A DNA stretch of 64,000 bases from Bradyrhizobium cosmicum (lineage in GTDB: Bacteria > Pseudomonadota > Alphaproteobacteria > Rhizobiales > Xanthobacteraceae). Under the pieces are notes generated by a model that ran no database searches, was not told where the DNA came from, and was given only the letters and a program-made list of their open reading frames with translations. The DNA lies in NCBI RefSeq assembly GCF_007290395.2, contig NZ_CP041656.2, positions 1,240,001 to 1,304,000 on the forward strand, in the 5' to 3' direction. How positions within the stretch are numbered: the stretch's first letter is position 1; each line of letters starts with the position of its first letter. Shown piece by piece: positions 40,448 to 50,183 of the stretch. The translations under genes were made by a program, and so were the position numbers.

Positions 40448-40660
40448 TTAAGCGGCGCTGCTCCGCATCTTGCTGCGCGAGCTCTCCGGAATGCAGCCGG
40501 CTGAAATCGCCGCCCGCAATTCCTCGAGCTCGGCTTCCAGATATTCGTTGGCCATGATCAGCGCCTTGATGGTGCTGCGCAGATTGCCGTCGCACATCGC
40601 GATCGCCTGATCGCAGGCCTGTTCATAATGGCTGTTGTCGAGAAGGGCGGTTGCCGGCAT
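40448..40660 (-). CDS. Small hypothetical protein, 70 residues
   Basis: From the ATG at 40660 the product is MPATALLDNSHYEQACDQAI, then a helical part (IKALIMANEYLEAELEELRAAISAG). It is helix-rich and acidic, with a coiled-coil look. The ATG lies 23 bases before the next gene downstream in the same direction, suggesting a two-gene unit with the 83-residue protein. No family is recognised. Confidence 0.65.
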   Translation of the reverse strand: MPATALLDNSHYEQACDQAIAMCDGNLRSTIKALIMANEYLEAELEELRAAISAGCIPESSRSKMRSSAA

Positions 40661-40791
40661 CTGCGTTGTCCTTGTGAGTTTTCCTTGGGCGCTTCCTGGG
40701 CGGCGTTGATCTGCCCAAATGTTCCTATTTTGTTCTTTTGGAGTCAAGTGGATTCCGGATGCGGCGAGCTGCCGCGCAAATCGCCTGTGGA

Positions 40792-40998
40792 TCAGGCGAT
40801 GATGTCCGGCGTGATCTGGTCTTCGATGAACTGGATACGGTCGCGCAACAACAGCTTGCGCTTCTTCAACCGCTGTAACCGCAATAGGTCGGGGGCAGGC
40901 GATTGATGCAGTGCATCGATCGCCGCATCGAGATCTCGGTGTTCCTGCTGCAACCGGGTGAGCTCGGCTTCGAGCTCACGCTCGTCTTCATTGGTCAT
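40792..40998 (-). CDS. YdcH/DUF465 family small coiled-coil protein
   Basis: From the ATG at 40998 the 68-residue protein reads MTNEDERELEAELTRLQQEHRDL and ends LKKRKLLLRDRIQFIEDQI, the DUF465 pattern of an all-helical protein. The family has no assigned role. The longer frame back to 41106 adds unrelated residues. Another DUF465-like gene lies 326 bp away on the opposite strand. Confidence 0.85.
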   Translation of the reverse strand: MTNEDERELEAELTRLQQEHRDLDAAIDALHQSPAPDLLRLQRLKKRKLLLRDRIQFIEDQITPDIIA

Positions 40999-41324
40999 GT
41001 CTGCGGTGGCCGAAAACCGATGGCGTGAGATTAAGGCTGTGGATGCCCTGTGGAAATTATCGTCCTTGCGCGCCGTGATCGCAAGCGATCTCGGGCCGTC
41101 GCTCACCGATCTCTCGCAAGATAGTTCAACGATTCGTTGCGGCGCTACGCAACCACATTGATATCATGAATTTTTCCTGCACGGTTCCTTACTCACGCTT
41201 CGTTACATATGAATTTTCAAAAATGACACTGCGACGACGGATACCCATCGACAGAACGAATCGGTGATGTACACTTCCTCGTCCGGATCGAATCCAAGGT
41301 TCACCCCTACCGAGGAGGTTTCGA
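40999..41324. other. Divergent intergenic region between two DUF465-type genes
   Basis: These 326 bp are relatively A/T-rich from 41130 to 41240 and must hold both promoters. I see no gene and no secure structured RNA in it. A GAGGAGG ribosome site lies just before the rightward gene. Confidence 0.5.
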
Positions 41325-41507
41325 ATGACAATTCAGGCACATCTGGTTGAATTGGAACGGAAGCACAAAACTCTCGAACACGAATTGCACGAAGCTCTCG
41401 TGCACCTTTCAACAGACGACCTGCAAATTGTTGAGTTGAAGCGCCGGAAGTTGATGGTCAAGGACCAGATCGAGCGTCTGAGGCACACCGGCGACACGCT
41501 CCACTAG
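41325..41507 (+). CDS. YdcH/DUF465-like small coiled-coil protein
   Basis: The 60-residue product is helical: MTIQAHLVELERKHKTLEHEL, and later IVELKRRKLMVKDQIERLRH, the DUF465 plan of two helices with a basic LKRRKLMVKDQI hinge. A strong GAGGAGG lies eight bases before the ATG. It is a divergent paralogue of the gene at 40792-40998. Its function is unknown. Confidence 0.85.
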   Translation: MTIQAHLVELERKHKTLEHELHEALVHLSTDDLQIVELKRRKLMVKDQIERLRHTGDTLH

Positions 41508-41550
41508 TAACCCCCGTAACAGCGTAGAGTTTGGACCGTACCCTTTCAGG

Positions 41551-41580
41551 CAGGGGTGAGAGCTATTGCGCTCATCCCTG
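41551..41580 (+). terminator. Possible hairpin terminator after the DUF465-like gene
   Basis: CAGGGGTGAG pairs with CTCATCCCTG with one G-T wobble around a 10-base loop. No T-run follows, so termination is uncertain. It also faces the end of the minus-strand oxidoreductase gene. Confidence 0.4.
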
Positions 41581-41621
41581 CTGCAGGGTGCGTATGTCGC
41601 GCGGCGATGTTTGCGCGGCGC

Positions 41622-42725
41622 CTAGATTTGCGCCAACTCGGCGACGTGATCCGCGATCGCGAGCGACGACGTCAGCCCCGGCGATTCGATTCCGAACAGA
41701 TTGACCAGGCCTTCGACGCCATGATCGCGCGGCCCCTGCATCAGGAAATCCTGCGTGGCCACCGCCGGCGGCACGATCTTCGGGCGAATGCCTGAATAGC
41801 TCGGCATCAGCGCGCCATCGGGCAGCGTCGGCCAGTATTTTCGGATCGCCGGATAGAAGCGCTCGGCGCGTGATGGATCAACCTCGTAATCGATCGTCTC
41901 GATCCACTCGACGTCGGGGCCGAAACGCGCCTGTCCCGCCATGTCCAGCGTCAGATGCACGCCGAGTCCGCCGGGCTCGGGCACCGGATAGATCAGGCGC
42001 GAGAACGGCGCCTTGGCGTTGCAGCTGAAGTAGTTTCCCTTGGCGAGATAGGCCGGCGGAATCCGGTCGATCGGCATGCCATCGATGTGGCGCGCCACGT
42101 TCGTTGCCGAGAGCCCGGCGGCATTGACGAGCAGGTCGCATTGCAGCGTCATCGGTGCTTCGCCGCCCGCCTCGACTTCGATGACGCCGCCGGCCGCCTT
42201 GGCGCGGATCAGCGGGGTGTGAAACGCGAAGGCGGCGCCGGCGGCCTCGGCCTCGCCGCGCAGCGAGAGCATGTAGGCATGGCTGTCGATGATGCCGGTC
42301 GACGGCGAGAGCAGCGCAGCGTCGCAGGCGAGTGCCGGCTCCAGCGCGCGTGCAGCCTCGCCCGCGAGCAGTTGCATGTCGAGCACCCCATTGGCCTCGG
42401 CATGCGCCTTGATCGATTGCAGCTTCTCGGTCTCTTTCGGGTTGGTCGCGACGATCAGCTTGCCGCAATTCCTGTGCGGAATGCCGCGCTCGCCACAGTA
42501 GCGGTACAGCGCGTGCTTGCCGTTGACGCACATGCGGGCCATCCAGCTTCCGGCGCGGTAGTAGATGCCGGCATGAATGACCTCGCTGTTGCGCGAGGAG
42601 GTGATGGTGCCGATGGCCTCGGCTTCCTCGAGCACGATCACCTCGCGCCCGGCCTGGGCGAGCTTTCGAGCCACCGCGAGCCCGACCACGCCGGCTCCGA
42701 TGACGACGCAGTCGACCCTATCCAT
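41622..42725 (-). CDS. lhgO: FAD-dependent oxidoreductase, L-2-hydroxyglutarate dehydrogenase-like
   Basis: The 367-residue protein begins with the dinucleotide motif [19 protein letters not shown] and then [21 protein letters not shown]. That motif group and the C-terminal [19 protein letters not shown] match the LhgO/YgaF branch of the DAO family. It would oxidise L-2-hydroxyglutarate to 2-oxoglutarate and pass electrons to quinone. The wider DAO family includes other substrates, so the gene name is a best estimate. It is divergent from the PAS-GGDEF-EAL gene. Confidence 0.78.
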   Translation of the reverse strand: MDRVDCVVIGAGVVGLAVARKLAQAGREVIVLEEAEAIGTITSSRNSEVIHAGIYYRAGSWMARMCVNGKHALYRYCGERGIPHRNCGKLIVATNPKETEKLQSIKAHAEANGVLDMQLLAGEAARALEPALACDAALLSPSTGIIDSHAYMLSLRGEAEAAGAAFAFHTPLIRAKAAGGVIEVEAGGEAPMTLQCDLLVNAAGLSATNVARHIDGMPIDRIPPAYLAKGNYFSCNAKAPFSRLIYPVPEPGGLGVHLTLDMAGQARFGPDVEWIETIDYEVDPSRAERFYPAIRKYWPTLPDGALMPSYSGIRPKIVPPAVATQDFLMQGPRDHGVEGLVNLFGIESPGLTSSLAIADHVAELAQI

Positions 42726-42930
42726 GGTTGTGCAGAAGGCTCGCCGGAGGGGCCGGTCGGATCGGGTTGCCGGGCAAACGGGCCGCGCGGCCGTTTTTCA
42801 TTAAGGAAGCATTTATCATGTCAGGGCAATTGCCGTATTTCGCGTCGCATTTTTCTGTTGCACGTACAGGCGTTTACCCGATCCAAACCCGCGAGGCCAG
42901 ACAATCCGACGTTGAAATCGCGGGTGGCTG

Positions 42931-45612
42931 ATGGCTGAGAAGAACTGGCATGTGGGCAGCACGCTACTGATTGCTGTGCAGGCCGTCGTGTGCCTGGCCG
43001 GCGCGGTCGCGCCTGCGCGTGCCTTTATGCTGTCGGACAGTCTGTCCGCGCCGGCTTTCGACAAGCTCGATGCCAACGTGGTCTGGGAAGCCCTGATCGG
43101 TGGCATCGTCGTCTGCGCGCTGCTGGCCGCGGTCGCCCTGTGGATCCATTCCTCGCTGCGCCGGACCAGGCGGTCGCAACTGCGCCGCAGCGCGTTCATC
43201 TCCTCGGCCATGAACAATCTCAACCAGGGCGTGGTGATGACGGATGCGGAGCGGCGCATCATGTTCTGCAACGATCGCTATCTCGAGATCTACGGCCTGT
43301 CGCGCTCGGATCTGTGGACCGGCATGACCGGCTACGACATCCTCGAGTTGCGGCGCAAGCGCGGCGTTCTCGGCGTTTCCGACGAGGATTTCTACGAGAA
43401 GGCGGCAAGCCCCAACGGCCTGATCACCGAACTGCCTGACGGTCGCGCCATCCTGGTGAAATATTTCGTGCTGCCGAACGGCGGCTCGGTGGCGACGCAT
43501 CTCGACGTCAGCGAGGAGCGCAGGCTGTCGCGGCAGCTCGCCTCGACCAAGCAGTTCCTAGAAACGGTGCTCGACCACGTGCCGGCCTGTGTCGCCGCCA
43601 AGAGCATCGAGGACGGCCGCTACATCTTCGCCAACAGCGCCTATGAGCGGTTCTGGGGCTTTTCGCGCGACCAGGTTGTCGGCAAGAACGCGCGCGAGCT
43701 GTTCGGGCCCATTTCGGCGGCAAGCATCGAGGCCACCGACCGCACCGCGCTTCTGGCACCGGACGGGCAGTATCGCAACGAATTCGAGGTCGAGCGCGGT
43801 AGCGAGCGGCGCATGGTGGCTTCGATACGCATTGTGGTCCGCAACGAGCGCAACAAGCCCGAATTCCTGCTGCTGGTGTTCGAGGACATCACCGACCGCC
43901 GCTCGCTGTCGCAGGAGCTGGAGAGCACGAAGAAGTTCCTGGAGCTCATCGTCGACAACATCCCGGTGGCGCTGATCGTGGAGCAGGTCAAGGACGGCCG
44001 CTATCTGCTCGCCAACCGAAGTGCGGAGACGATCCTCAACCGCAGGCGCGAGGAGGCGACCGGCCTGACCGCCTCCGACATCTTCAACGCCAAGGAAGCC
44101 AAGCTGATCATCGCGCGCGACGAAGCCGCGATCAAGAAGCGCGGGATGATCTCCGAGGAGCACCCGATCTCGACCAAGGCCGGGCTGCGCCTGTTCCTCA
44201 CTCGCCGCGCCACCGTGCTCGACGATGCCGGCGAGCCGCAATATCTGATCAAGACCCACGAGGACGTCACCGACCGCCGGCAGACCGAGTCGCGCATGGC
44301 GCACATGGCCTATCACGACGGCCTCACCGACCTGCCGAACCGCGCCGCCTTCCTGCAGGCGTTGAACCAGATGATCGAGGCTTGCGAGGGCACCGGCGAG
44401 GAATTCGCGGTCCTCTCGATCGACCTCGACGGCCTCAAGGAGGTCAACGACGTGTTCGGCCATGCGCTCGGCGACAAGCTGCTGATCGAGGTCGCCCAGC
44501 GCCTCCAGGACGTCGCGCGCGGCGGCCTGGTGGCGCGCCTGTCCGGTGACGAGTTCGGGCTCATCATCGACGGCAAGCAGCCCGAAGCGGGCCTCGCGCT
44601 GGCGCAGCATGTCGGCGAGGCCGTCACCCAGGAATTCCAGATCGACGGTCGGGCGGTCCGCGCCGGCGTCACCACCGGCATGTCGATCTTCCCGCACAAT
44701 GGCGCCGATGGCGCCTCGCTGCTCGCCAATGCCGGTGCGGCACTGTTCCGCGCCAAGCAGAAGTCGCGCGGCACGATCAGCCTCTACCAGCCGGAGATGG
44801 ACCAGCAGATCCGCGACCGCCGCGTGCTGCACCAGGACCTGTCGAACGCGATCAAGAACGGCGAGCTCTCGCTGGCCTTCCAGCCGCAGGGCATCGCGCG
44901 CCACAGTGTCGCCGAGAGCGACATCATCGGCTTCGAGGCGCTGGCGCGCTGGCAGCATCCGGTGCGTGGCCAGGTCTCACCGGCCGACTTCATCCCGATC
45001 GCCGAGGAGAGCGGCCTGATCGTCGAGATGGGCGAGTGGATCCTGCGCCAGGCATGCCGCGAGGCGGCGTCCTGGCCGAAACCGCTTCAGGTCGCGGTCA
45101 ATCTGTCGCCGGCTCAGTTCATGCACGGAGACGTGGTCGGGCTGGTGCATTCGATCCTGCTCGAAACCGGGCTTTCGCCCGGCCGGCTCGAGCTCGAAAT
45201 CACCGAGGGCGTGCTGATCGAGGATTTCGACCGGGGCCTCGCGCTGCTGCGCCGGCTGAAGGCGCTCGGCGTGCGTATCTCCATGGACGATTTCGGCAGC
45301 GGCTATTCCTCGCTGAGCTATCTCCAGGCGTTCCCGTTCGACAAGATCAAGATCGACCGCGCCTTCATCATCAATCTCGGCCGCAACCCGCAATCGGCCG
45401 CGATCGTGCGCGCCGTGATCGATCTCGGCCACGGCCTCGACATGTCGATCGTCGCGGAGGGTGTCGAGACGATCGACCAGCTTGCCTTCCTCGCCCGGGA
45501 GGGCTGCGACGGCGTGCAGGGCTATCTGCTCGGCAAGCCGCTGCCGATCGGGAAATATGCCGACCTCGTCGGTCGCGCCGAGACGATGGAGCTCGCGCTC
45601 AAGACCGGCTAA
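42931..45612 (+). CDS. Membrane PAS-PAS-PAS-GGDEF-EAL cyclic-di-GMP protein
   Basis: The 893-residue protein has two N-terminal hydrophobic stretches (about residues 8-30 and 50-72), then three PAS domains, a GGDEF domain and an EAL domain. The GGDEF loop reads SGDEF (in ARLSGDEFGL), and the RxxD site is replaced by ARGG, so cyclase activity and product inhibition are doubtful. The EAL part has EALARW, LEITEG, DDFGSGYSSL, KIDRAF and EGVET, so phosphodiesterase activity is likely. PAS domains could sense redox, oxygen or small ligands. It is followed by glpD at 33 bp, but a functional link is unclear. Confidence 0.93.
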   Translation: MAEKNWHVGSTLLIAVQAVVCLAGAVAPARAFMLSDSLSAPAFDKLDANVVWEALIGGIVVCALLAAVALWIHSSLRRTRRSQLRRSAFISSAMNNLNQGVVMTDAERRIMFCNDRYLEIYGLSRSDLWTGMTGYDILELRRKRGVLGVSDEDFYEKAASPNGLITELPDGRAILVKYFVLPNGGSVATHLDVSEERRLSRQLASTKQFLETVLDHVPACVAAKSIEDGRYIFANSAYERFWGFSRDQVVGKNARELFGPISAASIEATDRTALLAPDGQYRNEFEVERGSERRMVASIRIVVRNERNKPEFLLLVFEDITDRRSLSQELESTKKFLELIVDNIPVALIVEQVKDGRYLLANRSAETILNRRREEATGLTASDIFNAKEAKLIIARDEAAIKKRGMISEEHPISTKAGLRLFLTRRATVLDDAGEPQYLIKTHEDVTDRRQTESRMAHMAYHDGLTDLPNRAAFLQALNQMIEACEGTGEEFAVLSIDLDGLKEVNDVFGHALGDKLLIEVAQRLQDVARGGLVARLSGDEFGLIIDGKQPEAGLALAQHVGEAVTQEFQIDGRAVRAGVTTGMSIFPHNGADGASLLANAGAALFRAKQKSRGTISLYQPEMDQQIRDRRVLHQDLSNAIKNGELSLAFQPQGIARHSVAESDIIGFEALARWQHPVRGQVSPADFIPIAEESGLIVEMGEWILRQACREAASWPKPLQVAVNLSPAQFMHGDVVGLVHSILLETGLSPGRLELEITEGVLIEDFDRGLALLRRLKALGVRISMDDFGSGYSSLSYLQAFPFDKIKIDRAFIINLGRNPQSAAIVRAVIDLGHGLDMSIVAEGVETIDQLAFLAREGCDGVQGYLLGKPLPIGKYADLVGRAETMELALKTG

Positions 45613-45645
45613 TGATGGAGCGCTTCGCTCCCATTCGACGGCTTC

Positions 45646-47106
45646 ATGGCGGATTACGACCTCGCGATCATCGGTGGCGGTCTGAACGGTGTCAGCCTCG
45701 CCCGCGATGCGGCTGGCCGCGACCTGCGCGTCATCCTTTTGGAGCAGGGCGATCTCGGCGGCGCCGCGTCCTCGGCGACGCCGCGGCTGATCCATGGCGA
45801 TCTCTCGGTGCTGGAGCGCCGCGGTTTCAGGCGGGTGCACCGGGCGCTGGCCGAGCGCCGGACCTGGCTCCGGATCGCGCCGCATCTGGTGCGGCCGATG
45901 CGGTTCGTGATTCCCGCCCATTCCGAGGAGCGCCCACCCTGGCTGCTGCGCGCCGGCTTGTTCGTCTATGACAGCCTGACGAGTCGTGGCGGGCTGCCTG
46001 TCACTGCCACCCTCGACGTCACACATCATCCTGTCGGCAATGCGCTGAAGCGTCCGTTCGGCACGGCTTTCGAATATTCGGACTGCGTCGTCGACGATTC
46101 CCGCCTGGTGGTCCTCACGGCGCTCGACGCGGCCGAACGCGGCGCGGTGATCCGGACCGGGGCGCGCTGCGTGCGCGCCGATCGAACCGACACATGGAGG
46201 CTCGCGGTGGTCGACCGCGGCCATCGCCGCACGATCACGACCCGGGCGCTGGCCAACGCCACCGGCGGCTGGACCTCGATGGTCGCGGAGACCGTGCTGC
46301 GGCAACGGCAGCCCACGATGGCGGCCATGCAGATGAGCCAGATCGTCGTGCCCAGGTTGTTCGAGCATGACCACGTCTACGTCTTCCAGAACAGCGATGG
46401 ACGGCTGATCTTCGCGTCCAGCTTCGCGCACGACTTCACGCTGATCGGGACGGTCACGCACGACTTCACCGGCGATCCCGCGATCGTGGCGATGGCGGGG
46501 GCCGACGTCAGCTATCTCTGCGACGCCGCCAGCCGCTATTTCCGCGAGCGTGTCGCGCCGACCGACGTGGTCCGCGCGGTCTCCGGCGTCAATCTGACGC
46601 TGGCATCCGCACGGAGGCGCGACGGCACCACGCTGTTCCACGCGCGCCGGCGCAAGGCGCCGCTGATCACGATGTTCGGCGGTGACGTCACGACGTCGCG
46701 CCTGCGCGCGGAGCGGGCAGTGACGCGGCTGACGCCGTTCTATCCGATGTCACCGCGCTGGACCGCCGGTGCGGCGCTGCCCGGCGGCGATTTTGCCTGG
46801 GACCGTTTCGACCTTGAAGTCGAACTCGCCTGCGACCGCTGGCGCTTTCTCGAGGAGACGCAGGCCCGACGTCTGGTCGCGGCCTACGGCTCGCGGCTAT
46901 CGGCGGTGCTCGGCGAGGCGAAGACGCGCGAAGAGCTAGGCCCCGCCTTCGGGCCTGAGCTGACCGGCGCCGAAGTGCGCTATCTGATGGCCTGCGAATG
47001 GGCGCGCTTTCCCGAGGATATCCTGTGGCGCCGCTCCAAGCTCGGCCTGACCATGTCCGCGGCGGACCGGGATGCGCTGGCGGCGTTCATGGCGAGTGTG
47101 ACGTGA
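45646..47106 (+). CDS. glpD: Aerobic glycerol-3-phosphate dehydrogenase GlpD
   Basis: The 486-residue flavoprotein begins MADYDLAIIGGGLNGVSLARDAAGR and has the family stretch SSATPRLIHGDLSVLERRGFRRV. The C-terminal part includes LMACEWARFPEDILWRRSKLG, which is diagnostic for GlpD. It oxidises glycerol-3-phosphate to dihydroxyacetone phosphate and feeds quinone at the inner membrane. No glpK or glpR lies next to it. The polyamine-type ABC genes downstream start 75 bp later. Confidence 0.9.
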   Translation: MADYDLAIIGGGLNGVSLARDAAGRDLRVILLEQGDLGGAASSATPRLIHGDLSVLERRGFRRVHRALAERRTWLRIAPHLVRPMRFVIPAHSEERPPWLLRAGLFVYDSLTSRGGLPVTATLDVTHHPVGNALKRPFGTAFEYSDCVVDDSRLVVLTALDAAERGAVIRTGARCVRADRTDTWRLAVVDRGHRRTITTRALANATGGWTSMVAETVLRQRQPTMAAMQMSQIVVPRLFEHDHVYVFQNSDGRLIFASSFAHDFTLIGTVTHDFTGDPAIVAMAGADVSYLCDAASRYFRERVAPTDVVRAVSGVNLTLASARRRDGTTLFHARRRKAPLITMFGGDVTTSRLRAERAVTRLTPFYPMSPRWTAGAALPGGDFAWDRFDLEVELACDRWRFLEETQARRLVAAYGSRLSAVLGEAKTREELGPAFGPELTGAEVRYLMACEWARFPEDILWRRSKLGLTMSAADRDALAAFMASVT

Positions 47107-47181
47107 AACGAAAAGTCCTGAACCGGTTGAGCAAAGGCCGATCGGCCGCTAGCGTGCGGCGGAATCGGGGTTGGCAGGAAT

Positions 47182-48354
47182 ATGTCTGAAGAGTTGCTCA
47201 CAACAGGCAGCGCGGTTGGTGCAGCCGGCAGAGACGCGCATCCGGCTGCCGGCCAGCCGCTGCTGCGCATCGAGGGCGTCGCCAAGACCTTTGGCACCTT
47301 CCGCGCCGTGGACGGCGTCTCGCTCGACGTCAAGGCCGGCGAGTTCTTTGCGCTGCTCGGGCCCAGCGGCTGCGGCAAGACCACGCTGCTGCGCATGCTC
47401 GCCGGCTTCGAGGCGCCGGACGAAGGGCGCATTCTGCTCGGCGGCAAGGACATCGCGCAGGCGTTGCCGCACGAGCGCCCGATCAACATGATGTTCCAGA
47501 ACTATGCGCTGTTCCCGCATCTGTCGGTGCGCGACAACATCGCCTTCGGCCTGAAACGCGCCGGCATGGCGCGTGCCGACATCGCCACGCGCGTGGCCGA
47601 GATGGTCGCGCTGGTGAAGCTCGAGGGGCTGGAGAAGCGCAAGCCCGACCAGCTCTCCGGCGGCCAGCGCCAGCGCGTGGCGCTGGCGCGGGCACTGGCA
47701 CGCCGGCCGCAACTGCTGTTGCTCGACGAGCCGCTCGCCGCGCTCGACAAGAAGCTGCGCGAGAGCACGCAAGGCGAGCTGATGGAGCTGCAGCGCCGGC
47801 TCGGCATGACCTTCATCATCGTCACCCACGACCAGGAGGAGGCCATGACGATGGCGAGCCGGATCGGCGTGATGAAATCAGGCAAACTGGCCCAGGTCGC
47901 CAGCCCCCGCGAGCTCTACGAGGCGCCGCGCTCGCGCTGGATCGCGGAGTTCGTCGGCGACATCAATCTGTTCGACGGCGAGTCCAAATTGCGCGATGGC
48001 CATCGCCTGGTCATCGGCACGCGTGATGCGGGTTCGCTGGTGGTGGCCGAGCCGCGCGAACCGGTCGGCGGTGGAAAATTGGCGGTCGCGATCCGTCCCG
48101 AAAAGGTCAAGCTGTCGCGCCGGGGCCCGGTGAGCGAGGCCGGTCACGAGACGGCGATCAACCGGCTCGACGGCGTGATCGCCGACATCTGCTATCTCGG
48201 CGGCACCACCACCTACAAGGTGAAGCTCGATACCGGCGGGATGGTGCAGGCGTCCGTCGCCAACAGCGCGCGCCTTGATGTCGATGCCTACAGCCTGAAC
48301 CAGCATGTCGTCGCCTGGTTCGCGCCCGACGACTGCATGGTGCTAATGTCATGA
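47182..48354 (+). CDS. potG: ABC transporter ATP-binding protein, PotG/PotA type
   Basis: The 390-residue ATPase has Walker A GPSGCGKTT, Q-loop FQNYALFPHLSV, signature LSGGQRQRVALARAL, Walker B LLLLDEPLAALD and switch His VTHDQEEAMTMA. A C-terminal TOBE domain lies from about residue 270. The PotG-like ELMELQRRLGMTFIIVTHD stretch points to spermidine/putrescine import. It overlaps potH as ATGA. No periplasmic binding protein lies in this operon. Confidence 0.9.
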   Translation: MSEELLTTGSAVGAAGRDAHPAAGQPLLRIEGVAKTFGTFRAVDGVSLDVKAGEFFALLGPSGCGKTTLLRMLAGFEAPDEGRILLGGKDIAQALPHERPINMMFQNYALFPHLSVRDNIAFGLKRAGMARADIATRVAEMVALVKLEGLEKRKPDQLSGGQRQRVALARALARRPQLLLLDEPLAALDKKLRESTQGELMELQRRLGMTFIIVTHDQEEAMTMASRIGVMKSGKLAQVASPRELYEAPRSRWIAEFVGDINLFDGESKLRDGHRLVIGTRDAGSLVVAEPREPVGGGKLAVAIRPEKVKLSRRGPVSEAGHETAINRLDGVIADICYLGGTTTYKVKLDTGGMVQASVANSARLDVDAYSLNQHVVAWFAPDDCMVLMS

Positions 48355-49265
48355 GCTCCCGCCGCATCTTCGCGCGGCCGGCGCGCTTTGCCGCGATCGC
48401 GCCCTATGTCTGGATGTTGCTGTTCTTCCTGGTGCCGTTCGGCTTCGTGCTGAAGATCAGCCTGTCGCAGACGGCGATCGCGCAGCCGCCTTACGAGCCG
48501 GTGTTCGACCTGACGGCGGGATGGGCAGCGCTGAGCGCGGCGTTTTCCGCACTGTCGCTCGACAATTTCAGGCTGCTTGCCTCCGACGACATTTACGTGT
48601 TCGCCTATGTGCGCAGCCTCACCGTCGCCATCACGGCGACTGCGCTGCTGCTGCTGATCGGCTATCCCATCGCCTACGGCATGGCGCGGCTGCAGACGCG
48701 CTGGCAGGCGGTGACGATGGTGCTGGTGATCGTGCCGTTCTGGACCTCGTTCCTGATCCGTATCTACGCCTGGATCAACGTCCTCCAGCACGACGGCCTG
48801 CTCAACCAGATCCTGCTGGCCCTGCATCTGGTCAGCCAGCCGGTGGTGTGGCTCTCCACCGACAGCGCGATGTATATCGGCATCGTCTATTCCTATCTGC
48901 CTTTCATGATCCTGCCGCTCTACGCCACGCTCGCGAAAATGGAGCCGGTGCTGGAGGAGGCGGCAGCCGATCTCGGCGCGCCGCCCTGGCAGGTGTTCTG
49001 GCTCGTCACCTTTCCGCTGTCGCTGCCTGGCGTCGGTGCCGGCGTGCTGCTGTGCTTCATCCCCATCGTCGGCGAGTTCGTGATCCCGGATCTCCTGGCC
49101 GGCTCCAACTCGCTGATGATCGGCCAGACCCTGTGGCTCGAATTCTTCACCAACAAGGACTGGCCGGTCGCCTCCGCCGCGGCGATCGTGCTGCTGGCGG
49201 TGCTGCTGGTGCCGCTGCTGCTGTACGAGCGGCTGCAGAAGCGTCAACTGGAACAGGGACGTTGA
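48351..49265 (+). CDS. potH: Polyamine-type ABC permease PotH
   Basis: This 304-residue permease has six helices. The EAA loop reads EEAAADLGAPPWQVFWLVTFPLSLPGV. The N-terminus has FFLVPFGFVLKISLSQTAIAQPPYEP, characteristic of the PotH group. It couples to the ATPase through the EAA loop. Its start overlaps the ATPase gene's stop as ATGA, and potI begins five bases after its own stop. Confidence 0.9.
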   Translation: MSSRRIFARPARFAAIAPYVWMLLFFLVPFGFVLKISLSQTAIAQPPYEPVFDLTAGWAALSAAFSALSLDNFRLLASDDIYVFAYVRSLTVAITATALLLLIGYPIAYGMARLQTRWQAVTMVLVIVPFWTSFLIRIYAWINVLQHDGLLNQILLALHLVSQPVVWLSTDSAMYIGIVYSYLPFMILPLYATLAKMEPVLEEAAADLGAPPWQVFWLVTFPLSLPGVGAGVLLCFIPIVGEFVIPDLLAGSNSLMIGQTLWLEFFTNKDWPVASAAAIVLLAVLLVPLLLYERLQKRQLEQGR

Positions 49266-49269
49266 GCCG

Positions 49270-50082
49270 ATGCGAAAGTCCTCCCGCCTGTCCCGCTTCA
49301 ACATCGCCTCGCTCACGCTCGGGCTGGCGTTCCTCTATCTGCCGATCCTGATCCTCGTCATCTATTCCTTCAACGCCTCGCGGCTGGTGACGGTGTGGGG
49401 CGGCTGGTCGCTGCGCTGGTACCACGAGTTCTTCAACGACCGCGCCATGATCGAGGCGGCCTGGATGAGCCTCGAGGTCGCGATGTCCTCGGCGACGATC
49501 GCCACGCTGCTCGGCACGCTCGCCGCGGTGGCGCTGTCGCGCGGCGAGCGGTTTCGAGGCCGAACGCTGTTCTCCGGCATGCTCTACGGGCCGCTGGTGA
49601 TGCCGGAAGTGATCACCGGACTGTCGCTGCTGCTGCTGTTCGTGGCGCTGAACGCCGAGCGCGGCTTCTGGACGGTGACCATCGCCCACACCACGCTGAC
49701 GATGTGCTTCGTCGCGGTGGTCGTGCAGTCGCGCCTCGGCTCGCTCGACCGTTCGCTGGAGGAGGCCGCGATGGACCTCGGCTGCAACCCGGTTCGCGCG
49801 TTCGTGGCCGTGACGCTGCCGTTGATCGCACCTAGCATCGTCGCCGGCTGGATGCTGGCGTTCACGCTGTCGCTCGACGATCTCGTGATCGCGAGCTTCA
49901 CCACCGGCCCGGGCTCGGCGACCTTGCCGATCCGGATCTATTCGGAGGTGCGGTTAGGGGTGAAGCCCGAGATCAACGCGATCTGCACGCTGGTGATCGG
50001 CCTGATCGCGATGGTCATCGTCATCGCCTCGCTCGCTTCGAAACTGTCGAGCGAGCAGGGCGAGAGCGCGGCGCCGCTGTAG
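49270..50082 (+). CDS. potI: Polyamine-type ABC permease PotI
   Basis: The 270-residue permease has six helices and the EAA loop EEAAMDLGCNPVRAFVAVTLPLIAP. It pairs with PotH to form the channel. It ends the operon, and a large palindromic repeat begins six bases after its stop, which may act as a transcript end. Confidence 0.9.
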   Translation: MRKSSRLSRFNIASLTLGLAFLYLPILILVIYSFNASRLVTVWGGWSLRWYHEFFNDRAMIEAAWMSLEVAMSSATIATLLGTLAAVALSRGERFRGRTLFSGMLYGPLVMPEVITGLSLLLLFVALNAERGFWTVTIAHTTLTMCFVAVVVQSRLGSLDRSLEEAAMDLGCNPVRAFVAVTLPLIAPSIVAGWMLAFTLSLDDLVIASFTTGPGSATLPIRIYSEVRLGVKPEINAICTLVIGLIAMVIVIASLASKLSSEQGESAAPL

Positions 50083-50087
50083 CCAGG

Positions 50088-50176
50088 CCGTCATTGCGAG
50101 GAGCACTTGCGACAAAGCAATCCAGAGTCTCTCCGGGGATGCAGTCTGGATTGCTTCGCTTCGCTCGCGATGACGG
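50088..50176. repeat. Long palindromic Bradyrhizobium-type repeat after potI
   Basis: CCGTCATTGCGAG at the left end pairs with CTCGCGATGACGG at the right. Inner arms GCAATCCAGA and TCTGGATTGC also pair. I recognise the CGTCATTGCGAGGAGC...CTCGCGATGACG form as a dispersed intergenic repeat of the genus. It lies between two convergent ABC gene clusters. Confidence 0.75.
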
Positions 50177-50183
50177 GCGATTA

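Noticed and set aside
40999..41324. Possible structured RNA in the divergent gap
   Set aside because: I looked for a long closing stem and central bubble as in 6S RNA and saw none that I could support.
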